A model generated the notes under the pieces. The model made no database searches. It saw only the letters and a program-made list of their open reading frames with translations, and was not told where the DNA came from. A DNA stretch of 64,000 bases from Mesorhizobium sp. (GTDB lineage Bacteria > Pseudomonadota > Alphaproteobacteria > Rhizobiales > Rhizobiaceae): positions 39,231 to 103,230 of the forward strand of contig SAJS01000022.1 in NCBI GenBank assembly GCA_004017535.1. Direction: 5' to 3'. Both the position numbers and the translations under genes were made by a program. Numbering within the stretch: position 1 is the stretch's first letter; each line of letters begins with the position of its first letter. Shown here in pieces: positions 26,548-35,969 of this stretch.

Positions 26548-26876
26548 GGCGATTGCGCCTCTTCCTGTTGAGCCGGCAACTGGGTCAGCATGTAAGTTGT
26601 GAGTATACATGGATTGCCGACCGGCTGGCGATAACACAACGGACCATGCGGCGGCGGCTCGCCAGGAAGGGACGACCTTCTCCGCAATCTTTGACCATGT
26701 CCGCAGCGACTTGGCCAAGAAATACCTCGAGGCCGACGGAAAGCGACTACCTGCCCGCGGTCGCGGATGAGACGCTGCTGGCGCGCTACCATTTCGCCGG
26801 GTCGGTGATCTTCCAGCGGCCGACGGGGGCGTGCCGGCCCCGATCGAGCCTGGCGCTCGCGATTGCCTTCCTTTGC
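26548..26876 (+). pseudogene. Remnant of an AraC family regulator (C-terminal HTH)
   Basis: Pieces in two frames add up to a decayed AraC DNA-binding domain: WIADRLAITQRTMRRRLA (first HTH), then after a frame change QEGTTFSAIFDHVRSDLAKKYLEADGKRLP, then after another change LPAVADETLLARYHFAGSVIFQRPTG. In intact relatives these segments run continuously. No N-terminal effector domain is left. The remaining sequence from 26877 to 27065 holds no gene except the leader of the next one. Confidence 0.65.
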
Positions 26877-27065
26877 GGGACTTTCGTACGCCTGCCGGGG
26901 CGCGAGAGCCCGCTAGATTGTCTTCACTTGGCCTGTGGTTTTCGCAGGTGAAAGCGACCGCACCTGAGCGGCGCCACTAAAACACCGCTGTTGCAGAAAT
27001 GCCATATCGAGTTTCCTCTTATAATGTTATCGCAAGCTGAAGGCATTTCGCTGGGGACTCTAAAA

Positions 27066-27752
27066 ATGCGCCTAGTTTCCATTCTGTTCGCCGGCCTGCT
27101 TTCGCTCTTCACCGGTTCTGCCGTGGCCGCCGACGCCGTCGCAGCCGAGCCTGTTTACGCTATCAATTGGTCGGGCGCGTATATCGGCGCGTTTGCCGGG
27201 TATGGCTGGGGATCTGATACCTACAACTACTCTGCGATGGGGGCACCATCGTCGGTCGATTTCGATGCGAACGGATTCGTGGGCGGTCTCACCGCCGGAT
27301 ACAACTGGCAGCACGACCGCTTCGTCTTCGGTGCAGAGGCCGATATGTCGTTCGCGAACATCAAAGGCGACGTTGTGGCGCCTTTTAACGATGCTCCCTG
27401 CTACATCGAAGGTTGTACCGCAAAGGTGAGCTGGTTTGGCACCGGCCGTGGACGTGTGGGCTATACCTTCGAAAATTTCCTTCCTTATGTAACAGGCGGC
27501 TTCGCCGTTGGACACGTGAAGGGCTCGGCCGACATAGGCGCATGTGGCTTCGTTGGCGGCTGCAGCTATGGTGACACGCGCTGGGGTTGGTCGGCTGGCG
27601 CCGGCGTCGAGTGGGCGATGAACCGGCACTTGTCGTTCAAGGCCGAATATCTGCATGTCGACTTGGGCAAGCCCGACTTCAACGCAGCCACCACCACGAC
27701 CGATGCAATCGACTTCGACACGGTTCGCCTCGGAATCAACTACCACTTCTGA
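27066..27752 (+). CDS. Outer membrane beta-barrel protein, Omp25/31-like (228 aa)
   Basis: Exported protein with signal peptide MRLVSILFAGLLSLFTGSAVAADA (cleavage near 22) and a mature eight-stranded barrel: INWSGAYIGAFAGYGWG, GFVGGLTAGYNWQHDRFVFGAEAD, GRGRVGYTFENFLPYVTGGFAVG, and terminal TVRLGINYHF ending in the aromatic residue recognised by the BAM machinery. Four cysteines (CYIEGC, CGFVGGC) in loops may form disulfides. ATG 27066 gives the signal peptide. Structural or porin-like role in the outer membrane; monocistronic. Confidence 0.85.
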   Translation: MRLVSILFAGLLSLFTGSAVAADAVAAEPVYAINWSGAYIGAFAGYGWGSDTYNYSAMGAPSSVDFDANGFVGGLTAGYNWQHDRFVFGAEADMSFANIKGDVVAPFNDAPCYIEGCTAKVSWFGTGRGRVGYTFENFLPYVTGGFAVGHVKGSADIGACGFVGGCSYGDTRWGWSAGAGVEWAMNRHLSFKAEYLHVDLGKPDFNAATTTTDAIDFDTVRLGINYHF

Positions 27753-27881
27753 TGTTTGGCAAGCAGCCCGGGCCAGTGAGGGTGCGGATGCTAGCTCCCG
27801 TAATTCGAATGCCGTCGCGTGCGGGCGTAGAATTTCCTTTCGCCATCGAAACCGCCTAGCTAGCAGAGGCAGCGGCGTGGC

Positions 27882-29954
27882 TCAGTTCAGCCCGATCAGC
27901 TTGGAGCCGTTCCGGAACAGGGCTTCCCCGTCCCGGTCGAAGCGGAAGGTGGCGATGAAATCGTCGGCACGATAGTTCGGCAAGGTGCTGCGAATCTTGG
28001 CGGCGAAGGTCCGCGCCTCGTCCTGCCGACCGGCCAGCGCCAGGCAATGGGCGGCGATTGCCAGGATGATGACATGGGCGTTTGGCCTTGCGGCCGCATT
28101 CAGCGCCCATTCAGCCGCCGCTTCGAATTCGCCCAGCCTTGCATGGGCCATGGCACGCGCGCCCATCATGCCGAACAAGAGCGGATCGAACGGGCTGAGA
28201 TGGCGCGAATGGTCGGACGAGCCGATCGCCGATTGCGGGTCGCCCGACTGAGAATGGACGAAAGACAGCGCGTAATGGCCGAGCGCGAAATTGGGGCTGA
28301 GGTCGACGGCACTCGCCAGTTCCAGTAGCGAGCTGTCCTGTTCGCCGCGCAGCCACAGCGCGCGGCCCATCGCCCAGTGGGCGGCGGGGTTGCGGTCGTC
28401 GACCAGCAGGCTCTGGCCGGCGCTTTCGAAGGCAAGCGCGGTCTCCCGATCGCGGTCGCCCCAGCGCTGGAAAGCGTTCTGCCAATGGGTGAAGGACATG
28501 CCGGCATAGGCGCGCGCGAAAGTGGGGTCCAGCTTCAACGCTTCGCCGAAGAAATGCTGCGCCAGCTCGTTTTCCTGGCGGGTGAAGCGATACATGTGCC
28601 AGAGGCCGCGATGATAGGCTTCCCAGGCATTGAGCGAATTGGGCGCCTTCAGCAAGGCGCGGTTGCGCTCCACCGTCGCGATCTCGGCGGCGATGGAAGA
28701 GACGATGCTGTTGCCGATATCCTCGATGACGATGAAGATGTCGTCGGGCTTGTGCTCGAAGGTCTCGGCCCAGACGATCCTTGCTGTGCGGACCTCGACA
28801 AGCTCGACCGACACGATGAATCGGCCCGGCAGAGATTGCACCGAGCCTGTCGCGACATAGTCGACATTCAGCCGGCGGCCGGCGTCTTCCGGCGCGATGT
28901 TCTTTTCGGCGAGCGTGAAGACCGAGCCGCGGGCGATGACGAAGAAATCGCGAAGCTTGGCAAGCCGCGTGATGATGTCGTGCGTCAGGCCGTCCGCCAG
29001 CCCGCCACGGAAGCCGCCGGTGCCGGCACTCTCGGCAAACGGCATCACCGCCAGCGAGGCCCGGCGCGTCGCTGCTGGCTCGGATTCGATCGCGGCGACC
29101 GGTGATTCCGGGAACGGGAAAGCAGGCTCGGATCTGGTGCCTGGAGCCGCTCCGGCGTTCCGGGCCTTTATCTTGTGCCAGGCCTCGCGCAAGGGCGTGA
29201 AATCCAGTTCCTCGGAATGAAACAGCTCCGCCGCCGTCGCAAGATGCTGCTCGCCGGTGCCGAATTGCCCGCGCCGTGCGAGGTTCTCCAGCAGCGCCAT
29301 ATGCGCGCGGCCATCGAAGGGCGCGAGCTCCAGCCATTTGTCGATATAGACGCCGGCCTCGTCGGCTCCCTGCGGGAGAAGGCCGATGATGTGCTCCAGA
29401 ACCGCGATATGGCATGCGCTGAAACGGCGGCGCTGCGCCGTCAGCCAGCTGCCGAAATGCGGGCTGCGATCGAGTTCCAGGCCGTCGAGGAAGTCGCCGG
29501 CGAAAAGTTGCGCAAGTGCCTGCAGACGGTCGAGGCCAAGCGTCTCGATCCCTTCCGCCACCGCGGCAGCGGCCACGACGGCATCGACGCTCATACCGCC
29601 GAGGTGAAGCGCCACGGTGTCGCCTTCCGTCTCGACCCGCCGCAAGTCCGGTTCGTCCAGCGCGGCACGCAGCTTGCTCAGGCACCAGCGCAGCTCGCCG
29701 CGCGGATCGTTGGGGACGTCCCAGAGAAGCTCGCAAAGACGGCTGCGGCTGACGGGGCGGGGCGCCAGCGCCAGATAGGCAAGCAGCGCCCGCAGCTTGC
29801 GTGACGATGGCAGCGCGACGGGAACATCGCCGCGCATGATCCCGAGCGGCCCGAGCAGCCTGATCGAAAGGCGGGCTGCATCGCTTTTCTGAGTCGACCA
29901 AACGGATTCCACGTCCGTTTCCACGCTCGCTCCCACGCTGACTGATTGGTACAT
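27882..29954 (-). CDS. SARP/BTAD-type regulator with FlgO-like domain and TPR repeats (690 aa)
   Basis: Multidomain protein: OmpR-type winged helix at about 29-105 (LSIRLLGPLGIMRGDVPVALPSSRKLRALLAYLAL), bacterial transcriptional activation domain at about 110-265, a FlgO/adenylate-cyclase-middle-type domain at about 305-445 (SLAVMPFAESAGTGGFRGGLADGLTHDIITRLAKL), then TPR-like helical repeats to the end. No cyclase catalytic domain is present, so a DNA-binding regulator is more likely than an adenylate cyclase. ATG 29954 is the first start. It diverges from cysK with 171 bp between, so control of sulfur assimilation is possible but unproven. Confidence 0.82.
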   Translation of the reverse strand: MYQSVSVGASVETDVESVWSTQKSDAARLSIRLLGPLGIMRGDVPVALPSSRKLRALLAYLALAPRPVSRSRLCELLWDVPNDPRGELRWCLSKLRAALDEPDLRRVETEGDTVALHLGGMSVDAVVAAAAVAEGIETLGLDRLQALAQLFAGDFLDGLELDRSPHFGSWLTAQRRRFSACHIAVLEHIIGLLPQGADEAGVYIDKWLELAPFDGRAHMALLENLARRGQFGTGEQHLATAAELFHSEELDFTPLREAWHKIKARNAGAAPGTRSEPAFPFPESPVAAIESEPAATRRASLAVMPFAESAGTGGFRGGLADGLTHDIITRLAKLRDFFVIARGSVFTLAEKNIAPEDAGRRLNVDYVATGSVQSLPGRFIVSVELVEVRTARIVWAETFEHKPDDIFIVIEDIGNSIVSSIAAEIATVERNRALLKAPNSLNAWEAYHRGLWHMYRFTRQENELAQHFFGEALKLDPTFARAYAGMSFTHWQNAFQRWGDRDRETALAFESAGQSLLVDDRNPAAHWAMGRALWLRGEQDSSLLELASAVDLSPNFALGHYALSFVHSQSGDPQSAIGSSDHSRHLSPFDPLLFGMMGARAMAHARLGEFEAAAEWALNAAARPNAHVIILAIAAHCLALAGRQDEARTFAAKIRSTLPNYRADDFIATFRFDRDGEALFRNGSKLIGLN

Positions 29955-30125
29955 ATTCTATCACCAAACACGACAGGGCGCATCCGGCGGCGAGTTTTCG
30001 AGCCGCATGCGGCCTTGGCCGAATTGCAGGCAAGTCAGACGCAACTAACACGGCAAGGTGTCGAAACCGCGCCGCCCAATCCGCCGGCCTGTAACCGGCA
30101 TGTGAGATCTCGAGGAGAAAGATCC

Positions 30126-31211
30126 ATGTTGCATCAATTGAAAATCAGGACCACGGCCGGGCGCGGCCGGCTGTTCGACAGCATTCTCGACACGGTCGGC
30201 GATACGCCGGTCATCCGCATCAACAATCTCGGGCCGGGTCACGCGACGATCTATGTGAAGGCCGAGTTCTTCAATCCGGCGGCCTCGGTGAAGGACAGGC
30301 TGGCGCTCAACATCATCGAGGAAGGCGAGCGCAGCGGCAAGCTCAAGCCCGGCCAGACGGTCGTGGAGGCGACGAGCGGCAACACCGGTATCGGTCTTGC
30401 CATGGTCTGCGCGCAGAAAGGCTATCCGCTGGTGGTGACGATGGCCGACAGCTTCTCCATCGAGCGCCGCAAGCTGATGCGCATGCTGGGTGCCAAGGTG
30501 GTGCTGACGCCGCGCGCCCAGAAGGGCTTCGGCATGTACAAGAAGGCGGTCGAGCTCGCCGAGGCCAATGGCTGGTTCCTGGCGCGCCAATTCGAGACGG
30601 AAGCCAACGCCGATATCCACGAGGCGACCACCGGCCGCGAGATCATCAACGACTTCGCAGGCTCAAGGCTGGATTATCTGGTCACCGGCTACGGTACCGG
30701 CGGCACGGTGGCCGGCGTCGGCCGAGTGCTGCGCCGCGAGAGGCCGGAGGTCAGAATCGTGCTTGCCGAGCCGGCGAACGCGCAGCTGATCGGCAGCGGC
30801 AAGGCCCAGGAGCGCGGCGCCGGTGGGGCTCCGGCCGCCAGCCATCCGGCTTTCGAGCCGCACCCGATCCAGGGCTGGACGCCTGACTTCATCCCCAATG
30901 TGCTGCAGGAGGCGATCGACCAGCGCTACTTTGACGAGGTGGTGCCGATCCCCGGTCCCGAAGGCATCAAATGGGCGAAGGCGCTGGCGCAGCAGGAAGG
31001 CATCTTCACCGGCATTTCCGGCGGCGCCACCTTCGCCGTGGCGCGGCAGATCGCGGGCAAGGCCCCGGCGGGCTCGGTGATCCTGTGCATGCTGCCCGAC
31101 ACCGGCGAACGCTACATGTCGACGCCGCTCTTCGACGGCATCGAGGCCGAGATGGACGCCGAGGAGACGGCGCTGTCGCGTTCGACACCGAGCTGCCAGT
31201 TCGAGGCCTGA
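30126..31211 (+). CDS. cysK: Cysteine synthase, O-acetylserine sulfhydrylase
   Basis: PLP enzyme making L-cysteine from O-acetylserine and sulfide. K56 in NPAASVKDRLAL is the PLP lysine; TSGNTGIGLA binds substrate carboxylate, GTGGTVAGVGRVL the PLP phosphate, and SGGATFAVA is the C-terminal PLP-ring region. At 361 aa it is longer than typical CysK (about 310-325), with an N-terminal extension of about 14 and a C-terminal tail after GERYMSTPLFD. The ribosome site GAGGAG precedes ATG 30126. The PLP decarboxylase gene follows by 85 bp and may be co-transcribed. Confidence 0.88.
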   Translation: MLHQLKIRTTAGRGRLFDSILDTVGDTPVIRINNLGPGHATIYVKAEFFNPAASVKDRLALNIIEEGERSGKLKPGQTVVEATSGNTGIGLAMVCAQKGYPLVVTMADSFSIERRKLMRMLGAKVVLTPRAQKGFGMYKKAVELAEANGWFLARQFETEANADIHEATTGREIINDFAGSRLDYLVTGYGTGGTVAGVGRVLRRERPEVRIVLAEPANAQLIGSGKAQERGAGGAPAASHPAFEPHPIQGWTPDFIPNVLQEAIDQRYFDEVVPIPGPEGIKWAKALAQQEGIFTGISGGATFAVARQIAGKAPAGSVILCMLPDTGERYMSTPLFDGIEAEMDAEETALSRSTPSCQFEA

Positions 31212-31296
31212 AGCCAAGCTGCGGCGCTCCGTCCGTTTTCGGGTGGCGGCGCCGCAGTGATTGGCTGCGCATTGGGAAAGGCGCAGGAGAAATCGC

Positions 31297-32778
31297 ATGG
31301 ACAGCTTGCGGGAACTGATAGCCACCGAGGAAACGCTCGATCCACCGGACTGGGCCGACATGGGGACGCTCTCGCATCGGATACTCGATGACGCCATCAC
31401 CTATCTCAAGGATGTGCGTGAGCGTCCGGTCTGGCGCGAGATGCCGGCCGAGGTGCGATCTTTCTTCTCGGCGCCATTGCCCCGCGAGCCGGCGCCGGTG
31501 GCCGAGGTCTATGACGATGTCGCCCGCAACGTCATGCCTTATCCGATGGGCAACATCCATCCGCGTTTCTGGTCCTGGTATATGGGGGCCAGCAACTTCA
31601 CCGGCGCGCTCGGCGATTTCCTTGCCGCGATCCAGGGGTCCAATCTCGGCGGCGGCAACCATGCCGCCGGCTTGATGGACAGCCAGGTCGTCAACTGGAT
31701 GAAGGAGATGATGAGCTTCCCGGCCTCGGCCAGCGGCACGCTGGTCAGCGGCGGTTCGATGGCCAACATCATCGGCTTGACCGTGGCGCGCAACGCCAAG
31801 GCGGGCGTCGACGTGCGCGAGCGCGGCGTCGCCGCTATGCCGAAGCCGTTGCGTTACTACGCTTCGGACCAGGTCCATTCCTGCCACCGCAAGGCCATGG
31901 AAGCGCTCGGCCTCGGCAACCGGGCGCTGCGGCGGATCCCGACCGACGGAGGGCTGCGCATCGATATCGGCGCGCTCAAAGCGGCCATCGCGGAGGATCG
32001 CGAGGCGGGTTTCAAGCCGGCCTGCGTGATCGGCACCGCCGGCACGGTCAACACCGGCGCGGTCGACGACCTGCAGGTGCTGGCGAAAGTGGCGGCCGAA
32101 GAAGACCTCTGGTTCCATGTCGACGGCTGCATCGGCGCCCTGATCGCAATAGCGCCCGAGAACAGGTCGCTCGTCGCCGGCATCGAGCAGGCGGATTCGA
32201 TCGCGCTCGATCCGCACAAATGGCTGCATGCGCCGTTCGAGGCGGGCTGCGCGCTGGTGCGGGATGCATCGGCCCACCGCAACACATTTGCCATCACGCC
32301 GGAATATCTGGAGTCGACGCCGCGCGGCCTTGCCTCCGGAGCGTGGCTGCACGACTACGGCCTGCAGACCTCGCGCGGCTTCCGCGCGCTGAAAATCTGG
32401 ATGGCGCTGAAGGAGCATGGCGTCGAAAAGTTCGGCCGGCTGATCGACCAGAACATCGCCCAGGCTCGTTATCTCACCGGACTGATCGAGGCGGCGCTGG
32501 CGCTCGAGCTGATGGCGCCGACCACCATAAACATCGTCAGCTTCCGACACCGGCTTGATGGCGGGTCCGAAGAGCGGCTCAAGGCGTTCAACACCGAGAT
32601 CATGCTGAGATTGCAGGAAGAGGGCATCGCGGCTCTGTCCGACACGACCGTGCATGGCCGGCATTGCCTGAGGGCGGCGATCGCCAATCACCGCACGCGC
32701 CGCGACGATCTCGACCTGCTGGTGCGCGAGATGCTTCGGCTTGGGCGGGAAATCAAGGCGGCCGCGCCACCAATGTGA
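31297..32778 (+). CDS. PLP-dependent group II amino acid decarboxylase family protein (493 aa)
   Basis: Pyridoxal-phosphate enzyme of the aromatic-L-amino-acid/glutamate decarboxylase family. Visible: substrate-entry HPRFWSWYMGASNFTGALGD, the ring-stacking His in YYASDQVHSCHRKAMEALG, DGCIGALI (Asp binding the pyridine N), and the Schiff-base lysine K308 in ALDPHKWLHAPFE. The exact substrate (aromatic amino acid, cysteine sulfinate or other) is not readable. AGGAGA lies six bases before ATG 31297. Downstream of cysK, so a sulfur amino acid substrate is conceivable. Confidence 0.84.
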   Translation: MDSLRELIATEETLDPPDWADMGTLSHRILDDAITYLKDVRERPVWREMPAEVRSFFSAPLPREPAPVAEVYDDVARNVMPYPMGNIHPRFWSWYMGASNFTGALGDFLAAIQGSNLGGGNHAAGLMDSQVVNWMKEMMSFPASASGTLVSGGSMANIIGLTVARNAKAGVDVRERGVAAMPKPLRYYASDQVHSCHRKAMEALGLGNRALRRIPTDGGLRIDIGALKAAIAEDREAGFKPACVIGTAGTVNTGAVDDLQVLAKVAAEEDLWFHVDGCIGALIAIAPENRSLVAGIEQADSIALDPHKWLHAPFEAGCALVRDASAHRNTFAITPEYLESTPRGLASGAWLHDYGLQTSRGFRALKIWMALKEHGVEKFGRLIDQNIAQARYLTGLIEAALALELMAPTTINIVSFRHRLDGGSEERLKAFNTEIMLRLQEEGIAALSDTTVHGRHCLRAAIANHRTRRDDLDLLVREMLRLGREIKAAAPPM

Positions 32779-32796
32779 AACGCGCCGAAGCGTATC

Positions 32797-33171
32797 TCAA
32801 CCAGCCGCCAGTGTGGCGCCCGGCAGATAGAGCATGATCGGCCGGATCTCGTAGACGGCGGAAGGGTTGACGCGCTTGAGATCGCGCGCGGCGGCGATAG
32901 CTTCGTCCTGGTCGGCGCAGTCGAGGATATAGAGTCCGAGCAACTGTTCCTTGGTTTCGGCAAAGGGACCGTCGATCACCATGCCGTCGCCGGGACCGCG
33001 CAGCGTCACGGCCTTGGCCGTCGCGTCGAGCCTCGCCGCCGGACCGAGCCTGCCTTCGCGCGTGAGCCTATCGTTGACATCGAGCAGGTCCTTCATCAGC
33101 GCCGCATCCTCGTCGGGCGTCCAGGACTGGACCGTGTCTTCGACGTGGTAGGCCAGGATGGCGTAAAACAT
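32797..33171 (-). CDS. YciI family protein (124 aa)
   Basis: Small cytoplasmic protein of the YCII/DGPF family: MFYAILAYHVEDTVQSWT..., internal VIDGPFAETKEQLLGLYILDC with the DGPF signature and ending EIRPIMLYLPGATLAAG. Dimeric ferredoxin-like fold; members often accompany ECF sigma factors, but none is seen here. Function unknown. Convergent with the decarboxylase gene (18 bp between stops). Confidence 0.86.
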   Translation of the reverse strand: MFYAILAYHVEDTVQSWTPDEDAALMKDLLDVNDRLTREGRLGPAARLDATAKAVTLRGPGDGMVIDGPFAETKEQLLGLYILDCADQDEAIAAARDLKRVNPSAVYEIRPIMLYLPGATLAAG

Positions 33172-33265
33172 TGGGGCGGATTCCTCGTGCAGAAACGGGC
33201 CGCACTATCACAAGGAAGAGGTTATCGATCCAGTACCGGCGTGGAACCGGCAACCGCCTGCTGAC

Positions 33266-34675
33266 TCAAGCTGCCACCGGCAGCCGCAGCTCTGTCAGCA
33301 GGCCGCCGCCCGGATAGTTGGAAAGATCGACCTCGCCGCCGGCGCCGCGGGCGATGTTGCGGGCGATGGTGAGGCCGAGGCCGAGGCCGCCGGTGGTGCG
33401 GTTGCGCGATTCCTCCAGCCGCACGAAGGAGCCGAACACCGCGTCCAGCTTCGCTTGCGGGATGCCGGGGCCCTCGTCGCGGATCGAGAGCGTGATCGTG
33501 TCGCCCGTTCGCCGCACGCCGAGATGCGCTTTCTTGCCGTAGGTCACCGCGTTCTGGATGAGATTGGTGACGCAGCGGCGCAGCGCCACCGGCCGCGCAA
33601 TGCAGATCAGGCCGCGCGAAGGCGTCGCATCCTCGTCGAAGGATGCATCTTCGAAAGAGTCCGCGACCGATTCCACCAGCGACCAGAAATCGATCCGCTC
33701 GGCCTTTTCCTCGGTCACCTCGAATTTGGCGAAGTCGATGACGGAGCTCGCGATGCTTTCGATGTCGGCGAGGTCGTGCGCCAGCGCCTCGCGTGCGGGC
33801 GACCTGCGCAACAGTTCGAGGCGGAGCCGCATGCGGGTCAGCGGCGTGCGCAGGTCATGCGCCAGCGCGGCCGCAAGGTGCTCGCGGTCCTCGACATAGT
33901 CGCGCAGCCGCATCTGCATGGCGTTGATCGCCTTCGCCGCGGCGCGGATCTCGCGGCTGCCGCTCTCCGAGATCGGCGGGCTTTTCAGGTCGTTGCCGAT
34001 CCGCTTCACTGCGGTCTCCATCATCCGGTAGGGCGCGGTCAGCCGGCGCAGCGACCAGATCGACATGATGACGATCAGACCGGCGATCAGCGAGTAGAGC
34101 GGCAGGCTGTCGAGGCTCAGAATCGGCCCCGCCGGCGTGATCGGTTCCGTGAAATTCAACCACTGCCCGTCGGAAAAACGCAATGATGCCGTCAGCTTGT
34201 CACTCTGCGCGAAATCCGCGGCGAGGACCAGAAGGTCGCGTTCGACCTGGCCGACATCCTTGTTCACCGCCTGACCGTCCGGGACGTCGGCCTCTTGGGT
34301 GGCAGGATCGCGCCGCACGCGAGCGTCGGTGATGCCGAATTTCGAGAGGCGGCCGACCAGGATGTCCTCCAGCTCGGCCAGCTCGTCATCGCCGGCGATC
34401 GAGGAGGTGACGGCGGGCGTGTCCGAAACCGTCAGCGCATAGGTCGAGTTGAACAGGCCGGATGCGGTCGCCTTGCGCTCTTCGGGCGTGGCGTCGTGCA
34501 TCAACTGCACGAGCGAATAGGCACGGTCGTTCAATCGATAGAGATCGACGATACCATTGGCGGCGGCGCGGTCGCGCGCCACGATGTAAAGCGTCGCCAC
34601 CTGGCTGAGCATGAGGCCGGCAATGACGATGAGCAGCACCCAGGCAGGCAGGGTCTGGGGCAGGAAGCGTCTCAT
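33266..34675 (-). CDS. Sensor histidine kinase, two transmembrane segments (469 aa)
   Basis: Inner-membrane sensor: first membrane segment at about 10-31 (LPAWVLLIVIAGLMLSQVATLYI), periplasmic sensor to about 165, second segment at about 167-187 (PLYSLIAGLIVIMSIWSL), HAMP, then DHp with phospho-acceptor His in ALAHDLRTPLTRMRLRLELL near residue 271, and ATP-binding N box NLIQNAVTYGKK, G1 DEGPGIP and G2 GGLGLGLT. ATG 34675 overlaps the response regulator stop by 4 bp. Ligand unknown; the periplasmic domain is not a recognised type. Confidence 0.9.
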   Translation of the reverse strand: MRRFLPQTLPAWVLLIVIAGLMLSQVATLYIVARDRAAANGIVDLYRLNDRAYSLVQLMHDATPEERKATASGLFNSTYALTVSDTPAVTSSIAGDDELAELEDILVGRLSKFGITDARVRRDPATQEADVPDGQAVNKDVGQVERDLLVLAADFAQSDKLTASLRFSDGQWLNFTEPITPAGPILSLDSLPLYSLIAGLIVIMSIWSLRRLTAPYRMMETAVKRIGNDLKSPPISESGSREIRAAAKAINAMQMRLRDYVEDREHLAAALAHDLRTPLTRMRLRLELLRRSPAREALAHDLADIESIASSVIDFAKFEVTEEKAERIDFWSLVESVADSFEDASFDEDATPSRGLICIARPVALRRCVTNLIQNAVTYGKKAHLGVRRTGDTITLSIRDEGPGIPQAKLDAVFGSFVRLEESRNRTTGGLGLGLTIARNIARGAGGEVDLSNYPGGGLLTELRLPVAA

Positions 34676-35388
34676 TCGGACGTCGTTTCGGGCAGGAACT
34701 GATAGCCGCCACTGCGCACCGTCAGGATCAGTTTCGGCGTTTTCGGATCGTCTTCCATCTTGCGGCGCAGACGGCTCACCAGAATGTCGACGCTGCGGTC
34801 GAAGCTGTAGCCGGTGTCGCCGCCGGAGAGTTCTATCAGCTGTTCGCGGGTGAGCACGCGCTGCGCGCTTTTGACGAAGGTCTGCAGCAGGTTGAACTCG
34901 GCCATGGTCAGCTCCACGCGGACGTCGTCGGGTGCCGTCAGGCGCCGCCGCGCGCAGTCCATCGTCCAGCCGGCAAAGTGATAGATCTGCTTGGCGGCCG
35001 GGCGACGCGGCTCGGCGCTGCCGTTGCGCCTTAGCACCGCGCGGATGCGGGCCAGAAGCTCGCGCGGATCGAAGGGCTTGGGCACATAGTCGTCGGCGCC
35101 CATTTCGAGACCCACAACACGGTCGGTCGTCTCGGTGACCGCGGTCAGCATGATTATCGGCGTGGTGTAGTTTGCGCGGATATCGCGGCAAAGCTCAAGT
35201 CCGCTCTTTCCGGGCAGCATCACGTCGAGAACGATCAGGTCCACCGGCGTGCGGCGCAGGACCGCCTCCATCTCGGCGCCGTCGCCGGCCACTGTCGTGT
35301 GCAGCCCGCGCTTCTGGAAAAACTCCTGCAGCAGGTCGCGTATGCCCTTGTCGTCATCGACGATCAGTATGTGTGCGTCCGATTTCAC
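34672..35388 (-). CDS. OmpR family response regulator (238 aa)
   Basis: Receiver domain (about 5-118) with acidic pocket VDDDKG, phospho-acceptor Asp in LIVLDVMLPGKSG near 54 and conserved Lys in PKPFDPREL; winged-helix DNA-binding domain (about 140-235: FNLLQTFVKSAQRVLTREQLIEL, RSVDILVSRLRRKMEDDP). The start is GTG 35388, the only one that gives a complete receiver. Coupled to the kinase downstream. Diverges from two small exported proteins, possible targets. Confidence 0.91.
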   Translation of the reverse strand: MKSDAHILIVDDDKGIRDLLQEFFQKRGLHTTVAGDGAEMEAVLRRTPVDLIVLDVMLPGKSGLELCRDIRANYTTPIIMLTAVTETTDRVVGLEMGADDYVPKPFDPRELLARIRAVLRRNGSAEPRRPAAKQIYHFAGWTMDCARRRLTAPDDVRVELTMAEFNLLQTFVKSAQRVLTREQLIELSGGDTGYSFDRSVDILVSRLRRKMEDDPKTPKLILTVRSGGYQFLPETTSE

Positions 35389-35626
35389 TCGAAACCTATG
35401 ATTCTGTTAGCCGAGCATCCCTTCGGCGATCTCTCACACGATAGAATTCGGGCCACATCTTGGCCAGTGGCCGCGATCGCCGCGCCGGTCGGGTTCCCCA
35501 GAAACAATCCAGAAACAAAATTCTACAGTCGAGAAAAACTGGTGAAAAATTTCAAGGTCATAACCGGTGCCGTGGCGGTCAGGTCATCGGCTGCGACGCA
35601 AGTTTCCGGAGTAACGGACGAGACCA

Positions 35627-35932
35627 ATGCAGAGGTTCTGGATCAGCGTGATGGGTGCTTTGCTCAGCATATCGCTCATCACGGCAGCGGCCGGCGCCTC
35701 AACCGCAAAGGTCGCGCCGCCGCTCACCCGGACGGAGCGCTGCACCAATCTGAGCCGTCAGGTTGACGAAGCCCTCGAAACCCATGCCGCGGCAACGCAG
35801 GTCACCGCGGCGAAAGCACTGCAAAGAAAGGGAAACCGGTTCTGCGCCAACAAGAAACAGGCACAGGGTATCCGGATGCTCGCAAACGCTTTGAAGTTGC
35901 TTGGAGTGACGCCGATCGATCCCGCTCAGTGA
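35627..35932 (+). CDS. Small exported protein of unknown function (101 aa)
   Basis: Signal peptide MQRFWISVMGALLSISLITAAAGAS (cleavage near 24) and a helical basic mature part with two cysteines (RCTNLSRQVDEALE, NRFCANKKQAQGIRMLANALKLLG). The pattern resembles small periplasmic helical-hairpin proteins; family not recognised. Followed 37 bp later by another small exported protein in the same direction, and divergent from the two-component system across 238 bp. Confidence 0.65.
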   Translation: MQRFWISVMGALLSISLITAAAGASTAKVAPPLTRTERCTNLSRQVDEALETHAAATQVTAAKALQRKGNRFCANKKQAQGIRMLANALKLLGVTPIDPAQ

Positions 35933-35969
35933 CGCTCACCTAGACCGGCAAGAAAAAGGAAATAAAGCC

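Noticed and set aside
28111-30051. Long minus-strand frame (646 aa) overlapping the SARP/TPR regulator
   Set aside because: A shifted frame of the real gene; composition is Arg/Gly-rich as expected for GC shadow frames.
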